In this document: positions 26,606 to 34,273 of the stretch, one piece after another | How the letters are laid out: each line of letters begins with the position of its first letter | How positions within the stretch are numbered: position 1 is the stretch's first letter | NCBI GenBank assembly: GCA_965231165.1 | Contig: OZ246421.1 | Location: 744,001 to 808,000 of the forward strand | Length of the DNA: 64,000 nt | From: Micavibrio_C sp965231165 | GTDB lineage: Bacteria; Pseudomonadota; Alphaproteobacteria; Micavibrionales; Micavibrionaceae | Direction: 5' to 3' | The notes under the pieces: generated by a model | What the model was told of the DNA's origin: nothing | What the model saw: the letters and a program-made list of their open reading frames with translations, nothing else | The model's database searches: none | Translations under genes and position numbers: made by a program

Positions 26606-27603
26606 CCGAAAAAATTACATTCATCTCTTCTGCTGACAGTAATTATTACCCGTTGCTGCGGGAATGGATTCACTCCATCCGTTCTTTTAAAGAGTCGAAG
26701 GATATCGATATATGCATCATGGATGCAGGAATGACGGCGGAGCAGATTGAAATGCTGACGCCGCTGGTGACGAAGATCATCAAGCCGGACTGGCCCTTCC
26801 CCATTCCTGAACGCAAGGTGAAGGGGAAAGAATATCTGAAGGCCTGTATTGCGCGCCCGTTTATTCCTGACCTGTTCCCCGGCTATGATCTTTATTTCTG
26901 GATGGATTCCGATGTGTGGGTGCAAAACTGGGAAGCCATCGACCTGTTTATTCAGGGTGGGCGCCGGAAGAAAATTACGCTCACCGGACAGGCCGACCGC
27001 GCCTATCCGCGCCAGTTGCGTGTGAAATGGCTGGGCGGCATTCCGCTTAAAATTCGCGGGTTCTATGCCAATAATATCGGCAGGGCATTTGGTAAGAAAT
27101 TAGCGCGGCAGTTGATGCCTTACCATGTGTTGCTGGCGGGCGCGTTTTGCCTGCACCGCGATGCACCACACTGGAAGCGCTGGCAGGAACTGGTACAGCA
27201 GGCTTGCCGCAAGGGTAAAGTTTTCACGGCGGAGCAAACCGCACTGGGCGTCATGTGTTACCGCGATAAATATGAATTTGAATTATTGCCTGCCTGGTGC
27301 CACTGGCTATGTGAGTTTCCAGCGACATGGGACCAGGTAAACAAGAAATTTGTTGAACCGTTCCTGCCACATAAGGTAATCGGTATTCTGCACCTTTCCG
27401 GCGTAGATGAAATGCGCGAAGACCGTTCCGCCGGAATGAATTTCAAAACGCTGGAGGGCGAGGAGATATTCATGTCCTACCGCTACCCGCATTTTGACGG
27501 GAAGGAAAACGAAGCGGTGTTTTACGAGCCGGACATGTATGACCGCACGATCAGGATCGGGATCGCCAATAATTACAATATTGGTGGTAAAGACAGGCGT
27601 TAG
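26602..27603 (+). CDS. Putative GT-A fold glycosyltransferase
   Basis: A 333-aa soluble protein with the layout of a GT8-like transferase: N-terminal ITFISSADSNYYP, then a nucleotide-sugar metal-binding DxD in YFWMDSDVWVQNW near residue 104, and a C-terminal HLSG that could be a second metal ligand. Donor and acceptor are unknown. It overlaps pncC by four bases and its end overlaps the convergent hypothetical gene by three to four bases. In relatives ratA and lipA follow pncC, so this gene is an addition here. Confidence 0.75.
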   Translation: MTEKITFISSADSNYYPLLREWIHSIRSFKESKDIDICIMDAGMTAEQIEMLTPLVTKIIKPDWPFPIPERKVKGKEYLKACIARPFIPDLFPGYDLYFWMDSDVWVQNWEAIDLFIQGGRRKKITLTGQADRAYPRQLRVKWLGGIPLKIRGFYANNIGRAFGKKLARQLMPYHVLLAGAFCLHRDAPHWKRWQELVQQACRKGKVFTAEQTALGVMCYRDKYEFELLPAWCHWLCEFPATWDQVNKKFVEPFLPHKVIGILHLSGVDEMREDRSAGMNFKTLEGEEIFMSYRYPHFDGKENEAVFYEPDMYDRTIRIGIANNYNIGGKDRR

Positions 27604-28328
27604 GGAATTCTAATCCCTTTGGGCTGACCCCAGGAATTTTTGCATTCTTCCAGATACTCATCCCATGATTTGTCTTTGCCCGGCAGCATATCTGTCGGCA
27701 TGTTCTGCCGCAGACGCGTCAGCGTACCTGCCAGACGTTTTTTATCTTCTGAGTGCAGCGCCTGTTCGACGGTGTCCATCGCATATTCGGCTTCTTCACG
27801 GGACATGCTGCGTCCACAGATAGCGAGTTTGTGCGTATCGTCATGCATGCATATCTTGAATTTATCCTGCGCAGCATCTTCACCGTATGCCATATCATCA
27901 ACAGGCGGCTGGAATTCTATTTTGTAATGCATGCCGTTCTTATTGAATACGAATGCGTATTCTCTTTTTGTTTCACGCATGGCCGCCACAGCATTCACAT
28001 ATGCAAGATCAGAACTATGGTGGGCCAGTATGCGTACACGGCTATCGGGCAGAGTGCCCTCGTAATTCCATGTGCGTTTTTGTTGTGGCTGCTGACTGCT
28101 TTGTTGTGCAGCGGGCGCTACTGCTGCAAAAATTTCCTTAGGCGCATTGGCTTTCATGGCGGACGGATCGCCTGATGAATTTTTATGCCGTTTTTTCGGC
28201 TTGAAGGGGCCGAGCTTGAATTTTTTGGCGAGAGAGATCGAGCCGCCAGCATCGGATTCTTTATCCAGCGCTGGTTCCGGTGCCTTTTGGTCCGGGTTAT
28301 GATTTTGGTTTTTCTGATCTTCGTTCAT
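27600..28328 (-). CDS. Hypothetical protein, KRH-motif pair, member 2
   Basis: A 242-aa soluble protein. A low-complexity, charged N-terminus (about 1-90, rich in K, P and Q) contains KFKLGPFKPKKRHKNSS, similar to the upstream gene. The rest is a mixed alpha/beta domain with YAFVFNKNGMHYKIEF and a C-terminal helical part. ATG 28328 has AGAGAG before it; the frame is open to 28355. I recognise no family. It begins ten bases after the stop of its partner, so both are one transcript. Confidence 0.7.
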   Translation of the reverse strand: MNEDQKNQNHNPDQKAPEPALDKESDAGGSISLAKKFKLGPFKPKKRHKNSSGDPSAMKANAPKEIFAAVAPAAQQSSQQPQQKRTWNYEGTLPDSRVRILAHHSSDLAYVNAVAAMRETKREYAFVFNKNGMHYKIEFQPPVDDMAYGEDAAQDKFKICMHDDTHKLAICGRSMSREEAEYAMDTVEQALHSEDKKRLAGTLTRLRQNMPTDMLPGKDKSWDEYLEECKNSWGQPKGIRIP

Positions 28329-28338
28329 AGCTGCTCTC

Positions 28339-28746
28339 TTATGGTTTAGGCGCATTAACGGGGTTTGCGGCGGATGTTTGTCCTAGCGCCAGCATCTGCC
28401 TGATCCGCTCTGCTAATTCGGACTTACCAGTGCCCGGAAGGCCGCTACATATCGCCCTGGTTGTAAACATGTCAGTAGGCGGTTTGTCTCGCCCATCCAT
28501 ACTCTCTTGGAGTTTCTTCAGCATTTCTATGCCCTTATCAGTCAGACCATTATCAGTGAAAACCACCTTATAGGAACCTGCCGACACTAAAGCATCAGCG
28601 GCTACTTCAGCAATATCTGCAGAAGGCGCAGCATAGCGATGACGCTTTTTAAAGGAACCAATACCAAACATTTCCGCTAGCGCGAGGGATTTTTTGATGT
28701 TTTTGCGGTCAGCATTTTCAGGCATTTGCGGTGGTGTTTCTGACAT
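28339..28746 (-). CDS. Hypothetical protein, KRH-motif pair, member 1
   Basis: A 135-aa protein. Residues 20-45 (LAEMFGIGSFKKRHRYAAPS) resemble the KFKLGPFKPKKRH block of the next gene; after that comes YKVVFTDNGLTDKGIEML and a C-terminal GLPGTGKSELAERI that looks like a P-loop but lacks the rest of an ATPase. That match is probably chance. The function is unknown. The promoter region upstream (28747-28840) is A+T-rich. Confidence 0.65.
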   Translation of the reverse strand: MSETPPQMPENADRKNIKKSLALAEMFGIGSFKKRHRYAAPSADIAEVAADALVSAGSYKVVFTDNGLTDKGIEMLKKLQESMDGRDKPPTDMFTTRAICSGLPGTGKSELAERIRQMLALGQTSAANPVNAPKP

Positions 28747-28840
28747 GATCTTTGTCCCTACTATTAATTATTTAATGCGGAATAATAATACAGGCACACG
28801 GTTATTGCAATAATTATGTCAATATAATTATTGTTTAAAA

Positions 28841-29272
28841 TCAGCCATATAACACCTTGGCGCGCGCTTCGAAGGCACCCACCATGCGTTTGACCGCTTC
28901 CTCAAAGAATACGGCAATCAATTTCTGCAGCACTGGGTTTTTAAATTCGAAATCGACGTAAAAGTCGATGATACAGGTGCCGTCGTCCTGCGGCAGGAAG
29001 CGCCAGTGGTTGGAGAGACGCTTCATCGGGCCAGAGAGATATTCGACATGGATATGGTCGGGGCGGAGCGCGGTGACGCGGGAGCCAAATTTCTCGCGTA
29101 CCATTTTGTAACCGATAATCAGGTCGGCATAGAAAACATCACCTTCCCGCTTTGTAATGCGGCTGGCAAGGCACCATGGCAAAAATTCCGGGTACCTATC
29201 GACTCCCGCCACCAGATCGAACAGCTGCTCTTGTGTGTACGGCATGTGGCGTTGTTCGGCGTGAGTGGGCAT
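28841..29272 (-). CDS. RatA/Coq10-like START-domain protein
   Basis: A 143-aa single START/SRPBCC domain. Recognisable parts are YTQEQLFDLVAGVDRYPEFLPWC, YLSGPMKRL, and a C-terminal helix. Bacterial Coq10 relatives carry ubiquinone; E. coli RatA blocks 70S assembly. In alphaproteobacteria this gene usually follows lipA, as here, which supports the Coq10-like assignment without proving it. A palindromic repeat lies between the two genes. Confidence 0.9.
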   Translation of the reverse strand: MPTHAEQRHMPYTQEQLFDLVAGVDRYPEFLPWCLASRITKREGDVFYADLIIGYKMVREKFGSRVTALRPDHIHVEYLSGPMKRLSNHWRFLPQDDGTCIIDFYVDFEFKNPVLQKLIAVFFEEAVKRMVGAFEARAKVLYG

Positions 29273-29296
29273 TTCAACAACTCAATAGTTTTTAAC

Positions 29297-29373
29297 TGTC
29301 ATTCTGAGGGCTTTAGCCCGAAGGATCTCCTCTTGGTTTAAGGTGAGATCCTTTGCTAGCGCTCAGGATGACA
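29297..29373. repeat. Palindromic repeat, family A, copy 2
   Basis: A 77-bp element running from TGTCATTCTGAG to CTCAGGATGACA, with inner GAAGGATCT..GATCCTTTGC arms. It fills the gap between lipA and the ratA-like gene in a gene pair that is probably co-transcribed, so it would be present in the mRNA as a long hairpin. Confidence 0.9.
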
Positions 29374-29386
29374 AAATTGATAACGT

Positions 29387-30352
29387 TTATTCCGCGGCCT
29401 GTTTCGCTAATTTTTCAGCGCGGGCGGCGCGGAGTTTGGCGAAGTCGTCACCGGCGTGATAGCTGGAGCGGGTCAGCGGTGAGGCTGATACCATCAGAAA
29501 TCCTTTGGCGCGGGCCATCTTTTCCAGTTGTTCGAATTCTTCCGGCGTCCAGAATTTATCAACGGGTGCATGTTTGGCTGTCGGCTGCAGATACTGGCCT
29601 ACGGTCAGGAAGTCGATGTCGGCAGCGCGCATGTCGTCCATGACCTGCGCCACCTCTTCTTTCGTCTCACCCAAACCAACCATCAAGCCGGATTTGGTGA
29701 AGATCGACGGGTCGATTTCCTTCACACGCTGCAGCAGACGCAGCGAGCGGAAATAACGCGCACCCGGACGAATGGTCGGGTACAGACGCGGCACGGTTTC
29801 AAGATTGTGATTGAAGACGTCGGGCTTGGCGCGGGCAACCGCGTCGATATCATCAATCTTGCCACGAAAATCTCCGGGCAGAATTTCAATCGTTGTATCC
29901 GGTGATTTGAAGCGGATTGCGCCAATGGTTTTGACGAAATGGTCAGCGCCACTATCGCTCAGGTCATCACGGTCAACGGAGGTGACGACGACATGCTTCA
30001 GCCCCATTTTCTCGACGGCCACGCCGACACGCAGTGGCTCCATTTTATCAAGTTCGTTGGGCTTGCCGGTGGCAACGTTGCAGAACGAGCAAGCGCGGGT
30101 GCAGACCTCGCCCATGATCATGAAAGTGGCGTGTTGTTTTTCCCAGCATTCGCCGATATTCGGGCAGCCCGCTTCCTCGCACACAGTAGTGAGTTTCAGC
30201 GAATGAACGACATCACGGGTTTCATGGTAGACCTTGCCCTGCGGCGCTTTCACGCGAATCCATGAGGGTTTTTTCCCCATCGGACGATCCGGGTTTTTCT
30301 GCTTTTCAGGGTGGCGCTTGGCCTTGTCTAACAGGTCAGGATTATAGGTCAT
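29387..30352 (-). CDS. lipA: Lipoyl synthase
   Basis: A 321-aa radical-SAM enzyme. It has both clusters: the auxiliary cluster cysteines in CEEAGCPNIGEC and the SAM-cluster CxxxCxxC (CTRACSFC). It inserts two sulfurs into octanoyl groups on E2 and GcvH proteins. Signature block GRMVGLGET-like reads SGLMVGLGETKEEV. The ratA/Coq10-like gene follows as in related genomes. Confidence 0.97.
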   Translation of the reverse strand: MTYNPDLLDKAKRHPEKQKNPDRPMGKKPSWIRVKAPQGKVYHETRDVVHSLKLTTVCEEAGCPNIGECWEKQHATFMIMGEVCTRACSFCNVATGKPNELDKMEPLRVGVAVEKMGLKHVVVTSVDRDDLSDSGADHFVKTIGAIRFKSPDTTIEILPGDFRGKIDDIDAVARAKPDVFNHNLETVPRLYPTIRPGARYFRSLRLLQRVKEIDPSIFTKSGLMVGLGETKEEVAQVMDDMRAADIDFLTVGQYLQPTAKHAPVDKFWTPEEFEQLEKMARAKGFLMVSASPLTRSSYHAGDDFAKLRAARAEKLAKQAAE

Positions 30353-30391
30353 GGCAGCAATCTAGCGGGTCTGGGCACTTATTACAGGTAT

Positions 30392-30415
30392 AAAATACGA
30401 TTTTTTGCGTATTTT
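30392..30415 (-). terminator. Possible terminator after the response regulator gene
   Basis: AAAATACG and CGTATTTT form an 8-bp stem around an eight-base loop just after the response-regulator stop on the minus strand, and just before lipA. The stem is A+T-rich and ends in T residues, so it is a moderate candidate. Confidence 0.45.
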
Positions 30416-30421
30416 CAATAA

Positions 30422-30817
30422 CTATCCCGCCAGTGCTCTTTCAATGGTCTGACGCAGCAGATTGAAATCGAGCGGCTTTTCCAGATAGGCGTAAGGTTTC
30501 AGGTGGGCGACAGCCTGTTTATCGGTGGGATTGCTCAACGCGGTCAGGAAGATGAAAGGCATGGTTTTGTATTGTGGATAAACATTGCGCAGACGCTCCA
30601 GCAATTCATGGCCGGACATGCCCGGCATATTACGGTCGCAGACGATCAGGTCAGGCTCGATCTCCTGCAGGCGGCTCAAACCATCCAGACCGTTGCGGGC
30701 GATCGTAACTTTGTAACCCACCGCGCTTAATTCCTCCTGCAGGATTTCGCAGAGGGCTTCTTCGTCCTCGATAATGAGGATGGATTTTTGTGCGGCCGGT
30801 CTTTTATACCCAATCAT
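30422..30817 (-). CDS. CheY-like single-domain response regulator
   Basis: A 131-aa receiver domain alone: acidic pocket EDEE near residue 17, phosphoacceptor D in LIVCDRNMPGMSG, threonine in FIFLTALS and lysine in AYLEKPL. It has no output domain, so it would act by protein contact or a phosphorelay. It lies 10 bases after the histidine kinase gene and is presumably its partner. Confidence 0.93.
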   Translation of the reverse strand: MIGYKRPAAQKSILIIEDEEALCEILQEELSAVGYKVTIARNGLDGLSRLQEIEPDLIVCDRNMPGMSGHELLERLRNVYPQYKTMPFIFLTALSNPTDKQAVAHLKPYAYLEKPLDFNLLRQTIERALAG

Positions 30818-30827
30818 ATTCTACTCC

Positions 30828-32345
30828 CTAGAGTGGCAAGCTTACTGAAAATTCCGTTCCCTGGCCAACTTCGCTGTTAACCTCAATTCGTCCCTGATAC
30901 AGCTCAACGAGGTCCTTTACAAGGCTAAGGCCGATGCCTGTGCCCGGTATGCCTGTGGCGGTGCTGGCGCGGAAATAGCGATCAAAGACCTGCGGCAGTT
31001 CCTCATAAGGAATGCCGATTCCGTTATCCGTCACCTGTATATTCAGCCAATTATCCTTGATAGCCAATCGCACAACGATCTGCGGATTGTCCCTTGTATA
31101 TTTGATGGCGTTTGACAGCAGGTTGGACAAAATCAGGCTGGTGATTTTCCTGTCTATATTGACGGTATCCGGCAGGCTGTCGCTATCCAGTGTAATGCGA
31201 TGCTCACGGGCCAGTTCGGCATGGTCCTCGCACAGATCGCGGGCGAATGTTTTCAAGTCGATGGATTCTGGAATGATTTCCAGCTTGCCGGTTTTGAGCA
31301 TGTTGGATGACAGGACGCCCTCCATCATGCTGACAAGCCGCGACACAGCGCTGCGGATGGTGCGAGCGCGCTTGCGGATATCATCCGGTATGATCTCGCC
31401 CGCCTTGCGGTGAAGTATCTGGGCGTGGCCGTCAATGATCGTCAGTGGGGTGCGGAATTCATGGCTGACCATGTTGACGAATTGCTTTTGCAGGGCACTG
31501 GCTTCCTGTTCGTTTTTGAGTGCCGCCTCCAGCTCTTCCGAGGCCTTCTCAAATTCGCGTTTCTGCGTCGTGTAAGATGTGATATCCGTCGTGGTGATGA
31601 TGGTTCCCTGCCCCTCGTCCAGACGTGAGGCCTTCATGCGCCATATGCGCCCATCGATGGTTTCAAATTCCTGTACGCCCTCAAGACGTTCCCAGAAGCT
31701 GTGCATGGCCTGATAGCGCGGATCGCCGGGGAAAACGCCCTGTTCATGACTGAGCATATCAAAGGCTTCCGTGATATCCAGGCCGCGCACCAGCCTGTTG
31801 GCGGATTGCGGATAGGCACGTTTGTAATGCTGGCTGACGAAGAAAATCTTGTTGTTTTCATCGAGGACGATAAAGGCGTCGGGACTGGCCGACAGCGATG
31901 CGCGAAAACGACGGTACTCTTCATCCTGACGGCGGTTGTCCAGCCGTGTGCGACCCTTGTCCATTTTTTTGAGAATGACCTGACGGAAATCCGCGAATTT
32001 CATAAACTCTTCGTTGAAGGCGTAATCGAAACCATAAGTCAGAAATTTGACGCGGGTTTCGACATCCGCATTCGGTGCAAAGCCCATCAGCTCTGCCGTA
32101 ATCGCGTGATTGCCCCCCAGTGTCATGGCCATCTGGCATATTTCATCACCCGGATTCCGGGGCGCTAATATGATCAGGGAGGCGCTCAAAGCCTCTTTCA
32201 GCAATTCCTCCTGGGTCTTGGCCAGCACGAAGTGGATGTCCTGCCCCGCCAGCAATGCCCACAACGATTTGCCCAGAGAAGAGTCGGGCGCGGTGTCATG
32301 AACAACCAGGGTTGGCTTGGCGTTTGATTTTGCTATATTTTCCAA
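30828..32345 (-). CDS. Soluble PAS-containing histidine kinase with degenerate N-terminal receiver
   Basis: A 505-aa kinase without membrane segments. Residues 1-130 look like a receiver fold (THE tail RVKFLTYGFDYAFNEEF matches the end of receiver domains) but the typical phosphoacceptor aspartate is not evident. A PAS domain (about 150-260) follows, then HisKA (FVNMVSHEFRTPLTI, phosphoacceptor H) and HATPase_c (NLLSNAIKYT, DNGIGIP, GTGIGLSLV). It is divergently arranged with rplU. The signal sensed cannot be told. Confidence 0.92.
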   Translation of the reverse strand: MENIAKSNAKPTLVVHDTAPDSSLGKSLWALLAGQDIHFVLAKTQEELLKEALSASLIILAPRNPGDEICQMAMTLGGNHAITAELMGFAPNADVETRVKFLTYGFDYAFNEEFMKFADFRQVILKKMDKGRTRLDNRRQDEEYRRFRASLSASPDAFIVLDENNKIFFVSQHYKRAYPQSANRLVRGLDITEAFDMLSHEQGVFPGDPRYQAMHSFWERLEGVQEFETIDGRIWRMKASRLDEGQGTIITTTDITSYTTQKREFEKASEELEAALKNEQEASALQKQFVNMVSHEFRTPLTIIDGHAQILHRKAGEIIPDDIRKRARTIRSAVSRLVSMMEGVLSSNMLKTGKLEIIPESIDLKTFARDLCEDHAELAREHRITLDSDSLPDTVNIDRKITSLILSNLLSNAIKYTRDNPQIVVRLAIKDNWLNIQVTDNGIGIPYEELPQVFDRYFRASTATGIPGTGIGLSLVKDLVELYQGRIEVNSEVGQGTEFSVSLPL

Positions 32346-32390
32346 GTTATGGGGTGCCTCAGGAAAAAGGGGAAACCGTCAATCATTTCC

Positions 32391-32418
32391 TTGACAGAAT
32401 AGACCATTTCAGTATATT
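32391..32418 (+). promoter_or_regulatory. Sigma-70-type promoter of rplU-rpmA
   Basis: TTGACA at 32391-32396 and TATATT at 32413-32418, separated by 16 bases, give a near-consensus promoter. Transcription would start near 32425, leaving about 98 bases of leader before rplU, long enough for a regulatory structure; I see no known L21 leader fold. Confidence 0.7.
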
Positions 32419-32522
32419 TCGCATCTCTGTTTACAGCGGAGTTTTCCACAGTAACCGGGATGCGGGCAGTCGCAATACTGCTTAACGCATTGATTTTAAT
32501 AGATAAACTGACGGTTTAAACC

Positions 32523-32807
32523 ATGTTCGCTATCATTCGCACAGGCGGGAAACAGTACCGCGTAGCTCAAAACGACACCCTTCTCGTCGAAAAACTGGAC
32601 GCCAAAGAAGGCGATACAGTGAAATTTGACGATGTCCTCTTTGCTGAAGGCGGCAAAAAGGTTTCCGTTATTGGTAAGGTTCTGGCACACCTGCGCGACG
32701 ACAAAATTCTGATCGTTAAGAAACGTCGCCGCAAGCACTACAAACGTACGATTGGCCACCGCCAGCCGCACACCAAAATTGAAATCACCGAAGTTAAATC
32801 GGCTTAA
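32523..32807 (+). CDS. rplU: 50S ribosomal protein L21
   Basis: A 94-aa protein with AIIRTGGKQYRVAQ at the start and KRRRRKHYKRTIGHRQPHT-type basic end (VKKRRRKHYKRTIGHRQPH) that holds 23S rRNA. It is slightly shorter than E. coli L21 (103 aa) but both family blocks are whole. It is the first gene of rplU-rpmA-obgE. Confidence 0.96.
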   Translation: MFAIIRTGGKQYRVAQNDTLLVEKLDAKEGDTVKFDDVLFAEGGKKVSVIGKVLAHLRDDKILIVKKRRRKHYKRTIGHRQPHTKIEITEVKSA

Positions 32808-32836
32808 TACAGATACGTTCTTCAGGAGTTTGAAAC

Positions 32837-33115
32837 ATGGCACATAAAAAAGCAGGTGGTAGTTCCCGTAACGGTCGTGACTCTCCGGGTCAACGACTGG
32901 GCGTGAAGATCTATGGCGGTCAGCAAGTTCTGGCTGGCAACATCATCGTCCGTCAACGCGGCACCGAATTCTATCCGGGCAAAAACGTAGGCATGGGCAC
33001 AGACCATACCCTGTTTGCTCTGGTAAACGGCGAAGTGAAATTCACCATGGGCAACCGTGACCGCCGCTACGTAAACATTCTGCCGGCGAATGACGGCGCG
33101 GAAGCGGCTGAGTAA
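32837..33115 (+). CDS. rpmA: 50S ribosomal protein L27
   Basis: A 92-aa protein starting MAHKKAGGSSRNGRDSPGQR, the N-terminal arm that reaches the peptidyl-transferase centre, with GNIIVRQRGTEFYPGKNVG. AGGAG lies ahead of the ATG. No N-terminal cleavage extension is present. It is followed by a terminator-like hairpin before obgE. Confidence 0.97.
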   Translation: MAHKKAGGSSRNGRDSPGQRLGVKIYGGQQVLAGNIIVRQRGTEFYPGKNVGMGTDHTLFALVNGEVKFTMGNRDRRYVNILPANDGAEAAE

Positions 33116-33138
33116 GCCCTCTGGCATAATCATTAAGA

Positions 33139-33165
33139 GGGGGAAGGTCAGCCTTTCCCCTTTTT
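33139..33165 (+). terminator. Intrinsic terminator or attenuator between rpmA and obgE
   Basis: GGGGGAAGG pairs with CCTTTCCCC around a short loop, followed by five T. It would end most ribosomal-protein transcripts and let part of the transcription reach obgE, lowering the Obg level relative to L21/L27. Confidence 0.7.
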
Positions 33166-33178
33166 ATTTGGAATAAAA

Positions 33179-34270
33179 ATGAAATTTCTCGACGAAGCAA
33201 AAATCTATATGGAGAGTGGACACGGCGGCGCCGGGTGCATCAGTTTCCGTCGTGAAAAATTCATCGACATGGGCGGTCCCAATGGCGGCAACGGCGGCAA
33301 AGGCGGTGACGTCATTATCGAAGTCGTCGATACGCTGAACACACTGATCGATTTCCGTTATACACAGCATTTCAAAGCACAAAAAGGCCATCATGGCATG
33401 GGCAAAGACCGCTCCGGTCTGGGCGGCGAAGATATTGTGGTGCGCGTTCCTGCCGGTACGCAAATTCTTGATGAAGATAAAGAAACCGTCCTGCTTGACC
33501 TGACCGAACCCGGACAGCGCATGGTATTTCTACGCGGTGGTGACGGTGGTTTTGGCAACGCACATTATAAAACCGCGACCAATCAGGCACCGCGCAAATC
33601 TACGCCCGGCTGGCCGGGGCAGGAAGCGGCTGTCTGGCTGCGCCTGAAACTGATTGCAGATGCCGGACTTGTTGGGCTGCCGAATGCTGGTAAATCCACA
33701 TTTTTGGCGGCCAGCACACGGGCGCGCCCGAAAATTGCTGATTACCCGTTCACCACCTTGCACCCGAATCTGGGTGTGGCCTATGTGGCGGATCAGGAAT
33801 TTATTATTGCCGATATTCCCGGTCTGATCGAGGGTGCCAGCGAAGGCATGGGGTTAGGCACACGCTTCCTTGGCCACATCGAACGCACGGCCATTCTGCT
33901 GCACCTGATCGACGCCACACAGGACGATATCGTCGAGGCTTATAATATCATTCGCGGCGAACTGGAGGCCTATGGTGCGGGGCTTGATGAGAAACCGGAA
34001 CTGGTGGCACTGAACAAATGCGACGCCCTGGGGCCGGAACTCGCCGCCGATCAGGCGCGCATACTGGAAGAAGCCATCGGCAAGAAGGTCTATCAAATTT
34101 CCGCGATTGCCGGGATGGGCATGAAAGACGTGCTTTACCCGATGTGGAACGAAGTCAAAATCATGCGTGAACAACGCGCCCAAGAAGCCCTCGCCCGCCG
34201 AAAATCACAGGGTTACAGCGATATTCCGGAGGATGCCCCGGAAGATGATCTTGAAGAATCTGCCGGTTAA
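33179..34270 (+). CDS. obgE: Obg GTPase
   Basis: A 363-aa GTPase: glycine-rich Obg fold (residues 1-160, e.g. GPNGGNGGKGGDV), G domain with GLPNAGKST (G1), DIPGLIEGASEG (G3), NKCD (G4). The short acidic tail (PEDAPEDDLEE) is the usual variable end. It monitors 50S assembly and growth state. It follows rplU-rpmA as in most bacteria. Confidence 0.97.
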   Translation: MKFLDEAKIYMESGHGGAGCISFRREKFIDMGGPNGGNGGKGGDVIIEVVDTLNTLIDFRYTQHFKAQKGHHGMGKDRSGLGGEDIVVRVPAGTQILDEDKETVLLDLTEPGQRMVFLRGGDGGFGNAHYKTATNQAPRKSTPGWPGQEAAVWLRLKLIADAGLVGLPNAGKSTFLAASTRARPKIADYPFTTLHPNLGVAYVADQEFIIADIPGLIEGASEGMGLGTRFLGHIERTAILLHLIDATQDDIVEAYNIIRGELEAYGAGLDEKPELVALNKCDALGPELAADQARILEEAIGKKVYQISAIAGMGMKDVLYPMWNEVKIMREQRAQEALARRKSQGYSDIPEDAPEDDLEESAG

Positions 34271-34273
34271 GGC

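Noticed and set aside
28339..28746. P-loop ATPase in the KRH-pair protein (GLPGTGKSEL)
   Set aside because: It sits at the very C-terminus without room for a Walker B or nucleotide-binding core; likely chance.
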